Positions 54,001-62,688 of a stretch of 64,000 nt of DNA are shown here, in pieces. Below the pieces are notes generated by a model. That model made no database searches, was not told the DNA's origin, and saw only the letters and a list, made by a program, of their open reading frames with translations. How positions within the stretch are numbered: the stretch's first letter is position 1; each line of letters begins with the position of its first letter. The DNA comes from JBAYIE01 sp041665785 (lineage in GTDB: Bacteria; Bacteroidota; Bacteroidia; UKL13-3). The stretch spans positions 1-64,000 of the forward strand of contig JBAYIE010000002.1 of the NCBI GenBank assembly GCA_041665785.1. Reading direction: 5' to 3'. The translations under genes and the position numbers were made by a program.

Positions 54001-54496
54001 GGTCCTGTATGCTTCCGCCAAACAATAATTCATTCATGATAACCAATGCGATTCCCGACTTAATCTGCCGTTCAAAATCGCCATGATTTCCGTTGAAATA
54101 GATAAATATTTTATTGTTGGTTACCTGCGAATATCCTCCGGTGTTCGACGACTGGTCGTTTAATCCGAAATTGGCTTGCTTAAAATCAGAAAGGGAGTTG
54201 TAACACATAATTTCTACCCTTCCGCTCAGGCGGTGATCTATTTCCCGTTCAATTTCATTCAGGTGAAATTCTGCTGTTCGTGCAGCAAACTGACTGAGCT
54301 CACGACCGCCTGCATAAAAATAAGCATCAAAATTTTCGGATCGCACAAACGACCATTGCAACTTTTGGTACTGAACTCTGTTTTGTCCGAATGTGGTATA
54401 CATACCTTGTCCATGCACTTGCATTGCCATTCCGGTCAGGAAAAGCAATGCCCAAAGTTGTCCATATTTGCGGGTAGTTTGAACCAAAGCTATCAA
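51092..54496 (-). CDS. Large outer-membrane protein: peptidase-MA-like, TolB-type propeller, C-terminal barrel
   Basis: The frame opens with TTG immediately after a stop and no ATG exists before the signal region (LWALLFLTGMAMQVHGQ), so the exact start is unsure. Residues about 40-300 resemble a peptidase-MA (gluzincin) domain but the metal motif is degenerate (NELLF at 155-159; LPDWF at 175-179 remains). Residues about 300-560 carry TolB/WD40-like blades (SPKGDYVAFTTNKYGKYKVW, KLLFLKFDKITSLAYADN). The end is an outer-membrane barrel (RFDAAWGIQDRTINKKPVYY, ending SLSLDF). The family is known in Bacteroidota, but its role is not; surface display is inferred. Confidence 0.8.
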   Translation of the reverse strand: MIALVQTTRKYGQLWALLFLTGMAMQVHGQGMYTTFGQNRVQYQKLQWSFVRSENFDAYFYAGGRELSQFAARTAEFHLNEIEREIDHRLSGRVEIMCYNSLSDFKQANFGLNDQSSNTGGYSQVTNNKIFIYFNGNHGDFERQIKSGIALVIMNELLFGGSIQDRLQNAALLNLPDWFLFGITNHISGSWSSEEDNRLKDLIVSGKIKKFNRFVQQDNRLAGMSFWRFITDKYGAEVVSNMLYITRLTRNYETALIYVIGRDLKQTSKDWLLFYKELYQREDSLRMMPNDRLKIKKRLFPYVEKEMKVSPKGDYVAFTTNKYGKYKVWLTNTKTNKSKRVLKGGLKYNQAEIDHSFPILAWHPGGEKVSYVHEKRGKIFITTLDLVSRKKQKLLFLKFDKITSLAYADNERLLVLSAIRKGQSDLYTYDLQTRKEKQLTNDPYDDVYPSFVDGSTKIIFSSNRNSDSLSAPSSPVLNPDNNLDVYIYDFENQQQRLQRLTRTPYINETHPIEYDNQYFAYLTDYNGIRNRYVARMESTYDFTEVRIVYKDEDRATDTLLFDNPADLGKQFEYEGRTINLDSTVERIDTLIHLKDLVYTYPVTNYRRNILAHHVSRQSQQLYEVILDSNRYTIRRSPLVRDVVSLSKQTESYPTMSRLKSGYATRAFTPGLVIYSHRRERHAGVPKQKATQEMVKETYDYFFVNEFTPQTLKREDIKVIDAIEEKKGTLSKSFKLNAPRFYDVTFFLDHFVAQMDNSIINTYYQPIMPGGENMFNPGLNGMFQFGVVDLMEDYRLTGGLRTAFDLSTIDYMLAYEVLKRRIDHKISFYRQVRNGTSEGTLVKNLSHEIRYQTKYPLNQVMSFRSELFTRQDREVYKAVNPLTLALPDRITNWAGVKLEFVFDNIIPRGLNLYNGTRFKIFTEHYENMTNREIQLNTFGFDFRNYQRLHRQLILCTRLTYNTSFGQSKVRYSLGGVDNWLQPRVETENSTLGTANYAFQALATNMRGFAQNIRSGNSFAVINSEIRFPVFAYLFNRPIRSEFINNFQLVPFFDIGTAWLGSDPYSDDNIYNQRIIEVKHLKVTVVNVREPIIAGYGGGLRTKLFGYFIRFDAAWGIQDRTINKKPVYYVSLSLDF

Positions 54497-54526
54497 ATTT
54501 CACCAATCTTCATTAGCAAAACAACC

Positions 54527-54534
54527 TAATTTTG
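54527..54534 (+). promoter_or_regulatory. -7 element for the metallo-hydrolase/TonB receptor operon
   Basis: TAATTTTG matches TAnnTTTG exactly, 48 bases before the ATG at 54583. Confidence 0.4.
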
Positions 54535-54582
54535 ATTTTCGTTGCGTTTTCCTTTTTATATTGCCTCTTTTAATCCCGGGTT

Positions 54583-55221
54583 ATGATCCAACTTACCACA
54601 TTTGTATTTAACGCGTTTAGCGAAAACACATACATTGTATGGGACGAAACGCATGAATGTGTGATCATTGATCCTGGTTGCTATGATCCGTCTGAACAAC
54701 AGAAACTCACCTCTTTTATTGCATCTCATGGTTTAAAACCGGTAAAATTACTCAATACGCATTGTCATATCGATCATGTATTGGGGAATGAATTTGTTTG
54801 CGCCACTTATAAAATTCCTTTGTATATGCACAAGGATGAATTGTTTACTTACAATGCTATCAGCCAGTGGACGGCCATGTTCGGTTTAAATACACAATCC
54901 ATTCCGGAAAATAAAGTTTTTATTACCGAGCAGGATACAATCCGGTTTGGTAACACTGAATTGCTGATCGCATTTACACCCGGTCACAGCATCGCTTCAG
55001 TTACCTTTTACCATCCCGGTCAGCGTTTTGCCTTTGTGGGCGACGTTCTTTTCCGGGAAAGTATCGGTCGCACCGATTTACCGGGTGGAAATTATGAGAC
55101 TTTAATTTCTTCTATAAAACAAAAACTTTTTCTGTTCGATGACTCTACCTTGGTTTATTCGGGACATGGACCTGAAACAACCATTGGTTATGAACGTAAA
55201 AACAACCCATTTCTGCAATAA
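54583..55221 (+). CDS. Metallo-beta-lactamase-fold hydrolase, glyoxalase II type
   Basis: The 212-residue soluble enzyme has the zinc motif THCHIDHVLGN, the second ligand His in FTPGHSIAS, the bridging Asp in FVGDVLFRESIGRTDLPGG and the last His in YSGHGPET. The pattern is that of the glyoxalase II-like branch, which splits thioesters such as S-lactoylglutathione or other small thiol esters. The actual substrate is unknown. It lies three bases upstream of the TonB receptor start. Confidence 0.92.
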   Translation: MIQLTTFVFNAFSENTYIVWDETHECVIIDPGCYDPSEQQKLTSFIASHGLKPVKLLNTHCHIDHVLGNEFVCATYKIPLYMHKDELFTYNAISQWTAMFGLNTQSIPENKVFITEQDTIRFGNTELLIAFTPGHSIASVTFYHPGQRFAFVGDVLFRESIGRTDLPGGNYETLISSIKQKLFLFDDSTLVYSGHGPETTIGYERKNNPFLQ

Positions 55222-55224
55222 TCC

Positions 55225-58029
55225 ATGAGGTTTAAAATCCTGTTTTGTTGTATTTGTTGTAGCTTATACCTGCTTGTATTTCCGGGACGCGCATACGCGC
55301 AACAAGAGATTCGTGGAAAGGTAAAAGACAAACGAACCGGCGAAGCCATGATTGGAGCCAGCGTAAGTATCAAAGGGCAAAGCGGCGGTGTGGTAACAGA
55401 TCTGGATGGACTATTCAGCATTCGTGCAGATGGTACACCACCCTATATCCTGATCGTTTCGTTTTTAGGCTACGAAAAAAGTGAAATCACTGTTTCTGAT
55501 TTTGAAAAACCTATTACGATTACGCTGGCTGAAAATGTTCGCGAATTAAAAGCCGCGGTGATCAAAGATTCGCGGATTACCGAAAAACAGAAACAGGCTC
55601 CCTTGACCATTGAAACCATGGACGCAATTGCTGTGAAGGAAACTCCTGCCGCAAATTTTTATGAAGGCCTTGCACATCTCAAAGGGGTTGACCTTACTTC
55701 GGCAAGCATAGGTTTTAAAATCATCAATACACGCGGATTTAACAGCACATCGCCGGTCAGGTCGTTGCAACTGATTGATGGAGTCGATAATCAGTCTCCC
55801 GGATTAAATTTTTCATTGGGTAATTTCCTGGGCGCTCCCGAACTGGATATACAACGCGTTGATCTGGTAGTTGGCGCAAGCGGAGCCTACTTTGGTCCGA
55901 ATGCCTTCAACGGAGTGATTAACATGCAAACCAAATCGCCTTTTCAATATCCCGGATTAACCGCTCAGGTAAAAGTTGGAGAACGTAATTTGCTCGAAAC
56001 TTCCATACGTTGGGCACAGATTTTTAAAAACAAAGCCGGTGAAGACAAGTGGGCGTATAAAGTGAATCTGTTTTATATGCATGCCAATGATTGGGAGGCT
56101 ACCAATTACGATGTTACATCACAATCGCCAACCGGTAAAAACAATCCCGGAAGTTATGATGCAGTGAATCGCTATGGCGACGAATACTCGAGCCCAAAGC
56201 TCCATTCTCAATTATCGAATCTGACTTATGTAGGATTCGGCTACTACTTGCGAGAAGGATTTGAAGAACAGGATTTGGTAGATTATAATTCCAATAACCT
56301 CAAGTTAACTGGTGCTATTCATTATAAAACAGGCAAGGAGACCGAATTGATTTTTGGAAGCAATTATGGTACCGGAACAACCGTGTATCAGGGCGACAAT
56401 CGCTTTAGCTTGCGCGATATTCAGTTCTTTCAAAACAAACTGGAATTCCGAAAGGAGAATCGGTTTTTTATACGCATTTACGAAACACATGAAGATGCGG
56501 GAAACAGTTACGATGCATACAATACAGCACTAATTCTGCAAAATTCAGTAAAATCAGATTACAATTGGGGTTATGATTACAGCGATTATCTCACCGCAAA
56601 CCTGAGCCCAAAAGTCAATGCCTGGTATCAGCAAAATTATCACTGGCTCAAAGACATTCCTGCAGCCAACAATGAACGTTTAAATTTTATCAATGCCTAT
56701 TGGTACGAAAACTATGCGGATCTGTTAAACACGATACATGCCGGTGCGCGTCTCAATGCCAATACCAAATACAACCCTTCTTATCTGAGTTTGCCGGCTC
56801 TGGTTCCGGGTACAGCACGCTTTGATTCCGCCTTAAATTATGTGCGCTCACATAGCAACAGGGCTGGTGGCTCCCGTTTTATTGATCGCTCGACATTGTA
56901 TCACGCTGCTGCAGAATACAAGTTTAAATTTTACACACTGGATTTTACTTCCGGTGGTAATTTTCGCCTCTATGCCCCTTACTCGGAAGGGACTATTTTT
57001 CTGGATTCAATTGAACGTATCTATAACCGGGAATTCGGAATGTATATCGGTGCAGAACGCAAATTACTGGACGATAAATTAAAAGTTAGTGCCACTTGCA
57101 GACTCGATAAAAATGAGAATTTTCCTTACCTCATTTCACCTGCAGCCACTGCGGTTTATACCTATAAAGCCCGGCATGTGTTTCGCCTTTCTCTCGCCTC
57201 TGCCCTTCGCAACCCTACCCTGACCGATCAGTATATTCATTTGAACGTTGGACGCGCAACGTTACTGGGTAATCTGCATGGGTTGAAAAATGTGGCTACC
57301 ATTGCTTCATTCATCACCGCTCTCGACAATTACAACAAAGACAGCCTCAAATATTTCGATATTGATCCGGTACGACCAGAACAGGTAAAAACTGTTGAAG
57401 TTGGTTACCGGGGTAGTGCACTCGATGATAAACTGTATTTCGATATCAGTGCTTATCATAGCTGGTATACTCATTTTATCGGGTATAAAATTGCAGCAGT
57501 GGTTGACTGGCCGCCTGCCAATATTCCCACATATACGGTATATCGGGTAGCCACCAATTCAAAAGATCAGGTAACTACCAAAGGCGTTACCGCAGGTGTC
57601 AATTATTTCATGCGAAAATACCTGGGTTTTACAGTGAATTATTCCTGGAACAAACTCGATCGCGGAAATTCAACCGACTCCATCATACCAGCATACAATA
57701 CACCCGAACACAAATACAATATCGGCATCAACGGCCGTGATATTGAAACCCATATAGGGTCCCTAATATTGAGACATTGGGGCTATAGTATCAATTATAA
57801 GTATCAGACCGGTTTTGTATTTGAAGGTTCTCCTCAGTTTACCGGACTTGTTCCTGCATACGATATGGTTGATGCTCAAATAAATAAACTGTTTCCGGCC
57901 TGGCATTGTACCGTTAAATTAGGTGCCAGCAACCTGTTGAACAATAAAGTGTACCAGGTTTATGGGGGTCCAAGGGTAGGAAGATTGGCTTATGTGTCAA
58001 TTTCTTTTGACCTGATTAGCTGGAAGTAG
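55225..58029 (+). CDS. TonB-dependent outer membrane receptor
   Basis: The 934-residue protein has a signal peptide (SLYLLVFPGRAYAQQ), a carboxypeptidase-regulatory-like domain (about 28-110; IRGKVKDKRTGEAMIGASVS, FLGYEKSEI), a plug domain (about 130-240; IDGVDNQSPG, VVGASGAYFGPNAFNGVINM) and a long barrel ending in an aromatic-rich strand (VSISFDLISWK). It imports a substrate with TonB energy. No SusD partner follows, so it is not a standard polysaccharide system. The substrate cannot be told. The next gene encodes a T9SS-secreted hydrolase-like protein that may be functionally linked. Confidence 0.95.
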   Translation: MRFKILFCCICCSLYLLVFPGRAYAQQEIRGKVKDKRTGEAMIGASVSIKGQSGGVVTDLDGLFSIRADGTPPYILIVSFLGYEKSEITVSDFEKPITITLAENVRELKAAVIKDSRITEKQKQAPLTIETMDAIAVKETPAANFYEGLAHLKGVDLTSASIGFKIINTRGFNSTSPVRSLQLIDGVDNQSPGLNFSLGNFLGAPELDIQRVDLVVGASGAYFGPNAFNGVINMQTKSPFQYPGLTAQVKVGERNLLETSIRWAQIFKNKAGEDKWAYKVNLFYMHANDWEATNYDVTSQSPTGKNNPGSYDAVNRYGDEYSSPKLHSQLSNLTYVGFGYYLREGFEEQDLVDYNSNNLKLTGAIHYKTGKETELIFGSNYGTGTTVYQGDNRFSLRDIQFFQNKLEFRKENRFFIRIYETHEDAGNSYDAYNTALILQNSVKSDYNWGYDYSDYLTANLSPKVNAWYQQNYHWLKDIPAANNERLNFINAYWYENYADLLNTIHAGARLNANTKYNPSYLSLPALVPGTARFDSALNYVRSHSNRAGGSRFIDRSTLYHAAAEYKFKFYTLDFTSGGNFRLYAPYSEGTIFLDSIERIYNREFGMYIGAERKLLDDKLKVSATCRLDKNENFPYLISPAATAVYTYKARHVFRLSLASALRNPTLTDQYIHLNVGRATLLGNLHGLKNVATIASFITALDNYNKDSLKYFDIDPVRPEQVKTVEVGYRGSALDDKLYFDISAYHSWYTHFIGYKIAAVVDWPPANIPTYTVYRVATNSKDQVTTKGVTAGVNYFMRKYLGFTVNYSWNKLDRGNSTDSIIPAYNTPEHKYNIGINGRDIETHIGSLILRHWGYSINYKYQTGFVFEGSPQFTGLVPAYDMVDAQINKLFPAWHCTVKLGASNLLNNKVYQVYGGPRVGRLAYVSISFDLISWK

Positions 58030-58094
58030 TTTTAGGTAAATTCATTAATATGAGTAAATTGCATTTCAATACACATTAAAAATTACCAATACAT

Positions 58095-59657
58095 ATGAAA
58101 AAACTACTACTTAATTTAGCGTCGGGGGTCATCCTTTCAGCGTTTGCTTTATCTGCAAGCGCACAAGACTCCGTGCGTTACGTAAATGACATCTTTGCGG
58201 ATGTTTTGGTACAGTCTAATATTGAATATGACTCCAATCGTTCCATCAACATCCTGTACGGACAAATTCCCGGCCAGTTGCCGATCATTACCGTCAAGTT
58301 GAAATGCGACGTGTATACACCGGCCGGTGATGCTGCAACAAACAGGCCTGTTGTAATTATTGCTGGTACAGGCAGTTACCTGCCCGCTATTCTGAACAAC
58401 CAAACTACCGGTAGTAAAAAAGACAGTTCAGTAGTTGAATTGTGTAAGCGTTTTGCCATGAAAGGTTATGTTGCAGTAGCCGTAGACTATCGTCAGGGTT
58501 GGAATCCACTGACTACAGTGCAGGCTGATGCTGCAGAACAACTGATTAAAGCAACGTACCGGGCTTTGCAGGATGTGCGCAATTGTATCCGCTTCCTGCG
58601 TTCAAATGCGTCAACCTACGGAATAGATACTTCAAAAATTGTAGTTGGTGGACAGGGAACCGGTGGTTACGTGGCTCTGGCTTTGGCATCGGTTAATACC
58701 CGGGCAGAACTGGAATCCAATCCTAAATTTCAGCGTGGTGATTTCTCTCCAATGATTGACGTAGATACGCTGGGCGATTGGATGGGAGCCGGTGGCGTTC
58801 AACTACCGGGATATCCTTTCTATTTCAACTATGGTGGTGATGCCGGTGTTGCTGCCAACGCTCATTTGGTATTCCATTATGGTGGTGCAATTGGAGATTC
58901 TACCTGGGTTGATAATGCTACCTTACCTACCATTGGTATTCAATCAACAACAGACCTATTCGCTCCGTATAAAACCGGAAATGTGGTGGTACCAACCACA
59001 GGATTAACGGTTATTCCAAGCGCTTCCGGCGCTGGAGCTTTAATTCCTTATATAAACTCAATGGGCTTAAACGCAAAAATAAATGCCTATACCTATACCG
59101 ATGTTTATAGCACTCGTGCTATGTCTGCCAGTGGTAATGTGGGTTGTTTATTTCCTCTGTATACGCAAGTGCCGGGCGATGGCGCACCATGGGAATGGTG
59201 GGACCGACCAACTGTTCAGGCCATTACTAATGTTCCTGTTAACGGATTGCCAATACCAACTAGCGGGCATAAAGCGGATTCCCTTTCTATGTTAACCAAC
59301 CCACTGATGTCGGCTGCAAAGGGTAAAGCGTATATCGATACCATAGTAAACTTTGTTGCTCCACGTATTGCCGTTCAGTTTAATTTTCTGGTTGCAGGGG
59401 TGGAAGAAAAATTCGGTTTGAATGATGTGGCTTCGGTTTATCCGAATCCTGCCGCAAACGAAGTAACCGTTCAGTTGCCAGTTAATATCCGCACTGTTGA
59501 GTTGACCGATATCACCGGTAAAGCCTTGCTGACCGAAAAAGTTTCATTCAGCAATCAACATACCATGAATCTTACCGGAATCAACCAGGGTATTTACATG
59601 GTACAGATTACTGCTCTGGATGGCCGTACCGCTGTAAAACGTTTGATCATTAACTAA
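58095..59657 (+). CDS. T9SS-secreted alpha/beta-hydrolase-like protein, nucleophile absent
   Basis: The 520-residue protein has a signal peptide (LLNLASGVILSAFALSASAQ), an esterase-type core (VVIIAGTGSY, YVAVAVDYRQGWNP, LQDVRNCIRFLRSNASTYGI) and a type A sorting domain (VYPNPAANEVTVQL, LTGINQGIYMVQ). The nucleophile elbow reads GGQGTGG at 185-191; relatives have GGSSAGG, so the serine position holds Gly. The hydrolase may be inactive or use other residues. It lies 65 bases after the TonB receptor, so the pair may act on the same substrate. Confidence 0.85.
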   Translation: MKKLLLNLASGVILSAFALSASAQDSVRYVNDIFADVLVQSNIEYDSNRSINILYGQIPGQLPIITVKLKCDVYTPAGDAATNRPVVIIAGTGSYLPAILNNQTTGSKKDSSVVELCKRFAMKGYVAVAVDYRQGWNPLTTVQADAAEQLIKATYRALQDVRNCIRFLRSNASTYGIDTSKIVVGGQGTGGYVALALASVNTRAELESNPKFQRGDFSPMIDVDTLGDWMGAGGVQLPGYPFYFNYGGDAGVAANAHLVFHYGGAIGDSTWVDNATLPTIGIQSTTDLFAPYKTGNVVVPTTGLTVIPSASGAGALIPYINSMGLNAKINAYTYTDVYSTRAMSASGNVGCLFPLYTQVPGDGAPWEWWDRPTVQAITNVPVNGLPIPTSGHKADSLSMLTNPLMSAAKGKAYIDTIVNFVAPRIAVQFNFLVAGVEEKFGLNDVASVYPNPAANEVTVQLPVNIRTVELTDITGKALLTEKVSFSNQHTMNLTGINQGIYMVQITALDGRTAVKRLIIN

Positions 59658-59671
59658 CACATTTGTCCAAT

Positions 59672-59708
59672 AAAAAACCCCGTGGGAAAATTCTCACGGG
59701 GTTTTTTT
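59672..59708. terminator. Bidirectional terminator between the hydrolase-like gene and ndk
   Basis: A 13-base stem (AAAAAACCCCGTG / CACGGGGTTTTTT) with T and A runs lies between convergent genes. Confidence 0.9.
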
Positions 59709-59724
59709 ATGTTGTGGTTTTTGT

Positions 59725-60144
59725 TTAGAATTTCTCGAGTGCGCTGAAAAAGAATGACCCTTCGATCAAAGCGTTTTCGTCACTATCGGATCCATGTACT
59801 GCATTAGCTTCAATAGATTTGGCATACAAATTACGAATAGTTCCGGCCTCTGCCTTTTGCGGATCGGTTGCTCCAATGGTATCGCGAAAATCGGCAACTG
59901 CATTTTCTTTTTCCAGAATGGCCGCTACTATTGGTCCGGAGCTCATGAAATCAACAAGGTCCTGAAAAAACGGACGTGCTCTGTGAATATCGTAAAACTC
60001 TCCTGCTCTTTCGGCGCTTAGCCGGGTGTATTTCAGGGCTACAACCTTAAACCCTTTCTGAATAAAGTGATCCAGTATCTTACCGGTGTGGCCGTTTGCA
60101 ACAGCATCGGGCTTAATCATCGTAAATGTTATTCTTCCGCTCAT
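59725..60144 (-). CDS. ndk: Nucleoside diphosphate kinase
   Basis: The 139-residue enzyme transfers phosphate between nucleoside triphosphates and diphosphates. TFTMIKPDAVANGHTGKIL is the N-terminal motif and NAVHGSDSDENA carries the phosphorylated His. Length and order fit the family. It stands alone between a terminator and its own promoter, 19 bases before the ATG. Confidence 0.97.
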   Translation of the reverse strand: MSGRITFTMIKPDAVANGHTGKILDHFIQKGFKVVALKYTRLSAERAGEFYDIHRARPFFQDLVDFMSSGPIVAAILEKENAVADFRDTIGATDPQKAEAGTIRNLYAKSIEANAVHGSDSDENALIEGSFFFSALEKF

Positions 60145-60162
60145 AGTTATTTATTTGGCGCG

Positions 60163-60170
60163 CAAAAATA
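60163..60170 (-). promoter_or_regulatory. -7 element for ndk
   Basis: Minus-strand TATTTTTG matches TAnnTTTG exactly, 18 bases before the ndk ATG. Confidence 0.5.
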
Positions 60171-60222
60171 GGTGTTTCCACCTTATTAATTCATAATCTT
60201 ATGTTTATTTCATATGCCCGTC

Positions 60223-60230
60223 TATTTTTG
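60223..60230 (+). promoter_or_regulatory. -7 element for purK
   Basis: TATTTTTG matches TAnnTTTG exactly, 13 bases before the ATG at 60244. It lies after the alternative ATG at 60214, which would not be transcribed. Confidence 0.5.
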
Positions 60231-60243
60231 CTGCCTGTCAAAT

Positions 60244-61401
60244 ATGAATCCGTTACGCAAAAAAATTGGAATTATTGGAGGTGGTCAGCTGGGACGCATG
60301 ATGATCGAAGAGTCGCTCCGGCTGAATGTCGAAATAAATGTGTTGGATGCTCCTGATTGTCCGTGTTCGGAGCTTGCCCATCAACATGTTTCGGGGAGCC
60401 TGATGGATGCGCATGCAATCCGCAAATTAGCCGAAATCTGTGATGTTCTCACCTATGAAATTGAACATGTGAATACGGAAGTTTTACATGCGCTGGAGAA
60501 AGAAGGAAAAGAAATTATACCCTCACCCCGTATCCTGGAAATAATCAAGGACAAAGGATTGCAAAAACAATTCTTTACCGAACAAGCTATTCCTACCGCT
60601 GCTTATGAACTGGTTGAGTCGCCCGAAGAATGGCCCGCAGCTGTAAAACAATTTACTTCCCCCCGACTGGTTGCCAAAACACGCAAAGATGGTTACGATG
60701 GAAAAGGTGTTTCTATTTTCAACACAGCTGATATTATTCAAAATCCTAAATTAATTCCTTTTACCGCCCCTTCATTGATAGAAGATTTAATCGATTGTGA
60801 GAAGGAATTATCTGTAATGGTGGCGCGCGACCGTGATGGGAACGCCAGCACCTGGCCTGTAGTCGAAATGGAATTTGATCCGGTGGCCAACCTCGTCACT
60901 TTTTTGGATTGCCCGGCCACCCTTACCGATGAATTAGCTGTAAAAGCCCGCGACCTGGCCCTGCAAACCGTTGCAGCGCTGGATGGAGTAGGTGTATTTG
61001 CCGTTGAAATGTTTTTAACCAAAAAAGGTGAAATCCTGGTGAATGAGGTTGCTCCGCGTCCGCACAACTCCGGCCATCATACCATAGAGGCCTGTTATAC
61101 GTCGCAATTCGAACAGTTGGTGCGAATCCTGATAGGATTGCCGTTGGGAAGTACAGGCCTCATTAAACCGGCTGTAATGATGAATTTGTTGGGTGGTGAT
61201 GGTTTTTCAGGAAATTTTAAATTGCAGGGAATCGACGAGGCTGCCAAAATGGAAGGTGTTTATATTCATCTCTACGGAAAAAAAGAGAGTAAGCCCATGC
61301 GAAAAATGGGGCATATTACCGTTCTTGGCAACACATTAACAGAAGCCCGCTCAAAAGCCAGCAACCTTACTCAAACAGTCTCAATAATTGCAGATAATTA
61401 A
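60244..61401 (+). CDS. purK: N5-carboxyaminoimidazole ribonucleotide synthase PurK
   Basis: The 385-residue ATP-grasp enzyme carboxylates aminoimidazole ribonucleotide in purine synthesis. KIGIIGGGQLGRMM is the PurK opening, followed by the ATP-binding TYEIEHVNTEVL, the grasp motif KTRKDGYDGKGVSIF and the metal site EVAPRPHNSGHHTIEA. The start at 60244 is chosen over 60214 because the promoter lies between them. The small lipoprotein gene follows 20 bases after its stop. Confidence 0.96.
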   Translation: MNPLRKKIGIIGGGQLGRMMIEESLRLNVEINVLDAPDCPCSELAHQHVSGSLMDAHAIRKLAEICDVLTYEIEHVNTEVLHALEKEGKEIIPSPRILEIIKDKGLQKQFFTEQAIPTAAYELVESPEEWPAAVKQFTSPRLVAKTRKDGYDGKGVSIFNTADIIQNPKLIPFTAPSLIEDLIDCEKELSVMVARDRDGNASTWPVVEMEFDPVANLVTFLDCPATLTDELAVKARDLALQTVAALDGVGVFAVEMFLTKKGEILVNEVAPRPHNSGHHTIEACYTSQFEQLVRILIGLPLGSTGLIKPAVMMNLLGGDGFSGNFKLQGIDEAAKMEGVYIHLYGKKESKPMRKMGHITVLGNTLTEARSKASNLTQTVSIIADN

Positions 61402-61421
61402 CATATTAATCCCTCCATCCG

Positions 61422-61613
61422 ATGAATAAAATTACATACACCGGCTTAATCGCTTTCATGCTATTGGCTTCCTGTGGAAACAACGAGCCTAAACAGCTCA
61501 ATACAGAAGAACAGGCTGCGGTTGAAAAACAGGTACATGACGATCAGGCTGCTATGGATTCGCTGGAACAGGCAATCCAGGCACAAATCAATGAAGCAGA
61601 TACTATTGAATAA
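61422..61613 (+). CDS. Small lipoprotein
   Basis: The 63-residue protein has a signal peptide and lipobox (FMLLASC) followed by a short acidic, Gln/Ala/Glu-rich helix (TEEQAAVEKQVHDDQAAMDS). It is probably anchored in the membrane by its lipid. I know of no function. It is cotranscribed with purK and convergent with pheS, two bases from it. Confidence 0.72.
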   Translation: MNKITYTGLIAFMLLASCGNNEPKQLNTEEQAAVEKQVHDDQAAMDSLEQAIQAQINEADTIE

Positions 61614-61615
61614 TA

Positions 61616-62629
61616 TTATTCAACGCTGAACTGTTTTAAAAAGCGCGTATCATTATTGCTTAAAAGCCTTATATCTTTAATGCCGTAAAGCATCATGGTG
61701 GTGCGTTCCACTCCCATGCCGAAAGCAAATCCTGAATATTGTTCCGGATCAATACCGTTCATTTTCATCACATTCGGATCAATCATTCCACAGCCTAAAA
61801 TTTCAAGCCAGCCGGTATGTTTACACACATTGCAGCCTTCTCCTTTACAAATGATGCAGGCAATATCCATTTCAGCAGATGGTTCTGTAAATGGAAAGTA
61901 ACTCGGACGAAAACGGATGCCGTAATTTTCTCCGAACAATTCCTGAACAAAATAATATAGCGTTTGCTTTAAATCTGCAAACGATACTCCTTTGTCGATA
62001 TACACTCCGTCAATCTGATTGAAAAAACAATGCGATCGGGCTGATATAGCTTCGTTGCGGTAAACACGCCCCGGCATAACGGCACGAATCGGGGGTTTTG
62101 AATTTTCCATTAAGCGCACCTGAACACTGGTTCCATGTGTTCTTAATGAATGATCCTGAGTAATAAAAAATGTATCCTGCATATCCCTTGCCGGATGGTT
62201 TTCAGGAAAATTTAATCCTGTAAAATTATGCCAGTCGTCTTCTATTTCTGGTCCTTCTGCAATTGTAAATCCAAGTTTTTTAAATACTTCCAGTACCCTT
62301 TCCTGAAAAATAGAAACAGGGTGTCGTGAGCCAACCGAATAGGGTTCTCCGGGTAAACTTAAATCTCCTGTTTCAGCCGAATTAAGGTTGTTGAACAAAA
62401 ATATAGCCTGAGCATCTGTAAATTTTAACTCAGTAAACTGTTTCAACAGATTCAATTCCTTTCCTGTTGCCTTTTTTTGATCGTTAGGAATTAGTTTGAA
62501 CCGATCAAACATTTCATTTAAAATGCCTTTCCGTGAAAGAAAGCGCAAACGAAATTGCTCCAGATCTTCAGCTGATTGAATCGCATAGCCATTCACTTCC
62601 TCGTGTATTTGCTTTATTTCTTCGATCAT
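61616..62629 (-). CDS. pheS: Phenylalanyl-tRNA synthetase alpha subunit
   Basis: From the ATG at 62629 the protein has 337 residues; an upstream TTG at 62656 adds nine non-family residues. The N-terminal coiled coil (EDLEQFRLRFLSRKG) is followed by the catalytic domain with RVYRNEAISARSHCFFNQID (motif 2), the zinc-like Cys cluster CIICKGEGCNVCKHTGW and motif 3 GFAFGMGVERTTMMLYG. The beta subunit gene pheT is not in the window, as is common in this phylum. Confidence 0.97.
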   Translation of the reverse strand: MIEEIKQIHEEVNGYAIQSAEDLEQFRLRFLSRKGILNEMFDRFKLIPNDQKKATGKELNLLKQFTELKFTDAQAIFLFNNLNSAETGDLSLPGEPYSVGSRHPVSIFQERVLEVFKKLGFTIAEGPEIEDDWHNFTGLNFPENHPARDMQDTFFITQDHSLRTHGTSVQVRLMENSKPPIRAVMPGRVYRNEAISARSHCFFNQIDGVYIDKGVSFADLKQTLYYFVQELFGENYGIRFRPSYFPFTEPSAEMDIACIICKGEGCNVCKHTGWLEILGCGMIDPNVMKMNGIDPEQYSGFAFGMGVERTTMMLYGIKDIRLLSNNDTRFLKQFSVE

Positions 62630-62688
62630 GTATTCCCTTTTTTCATCCCTCAACAATCACCAAAATTAATTCAATTTTTAAAATTACC

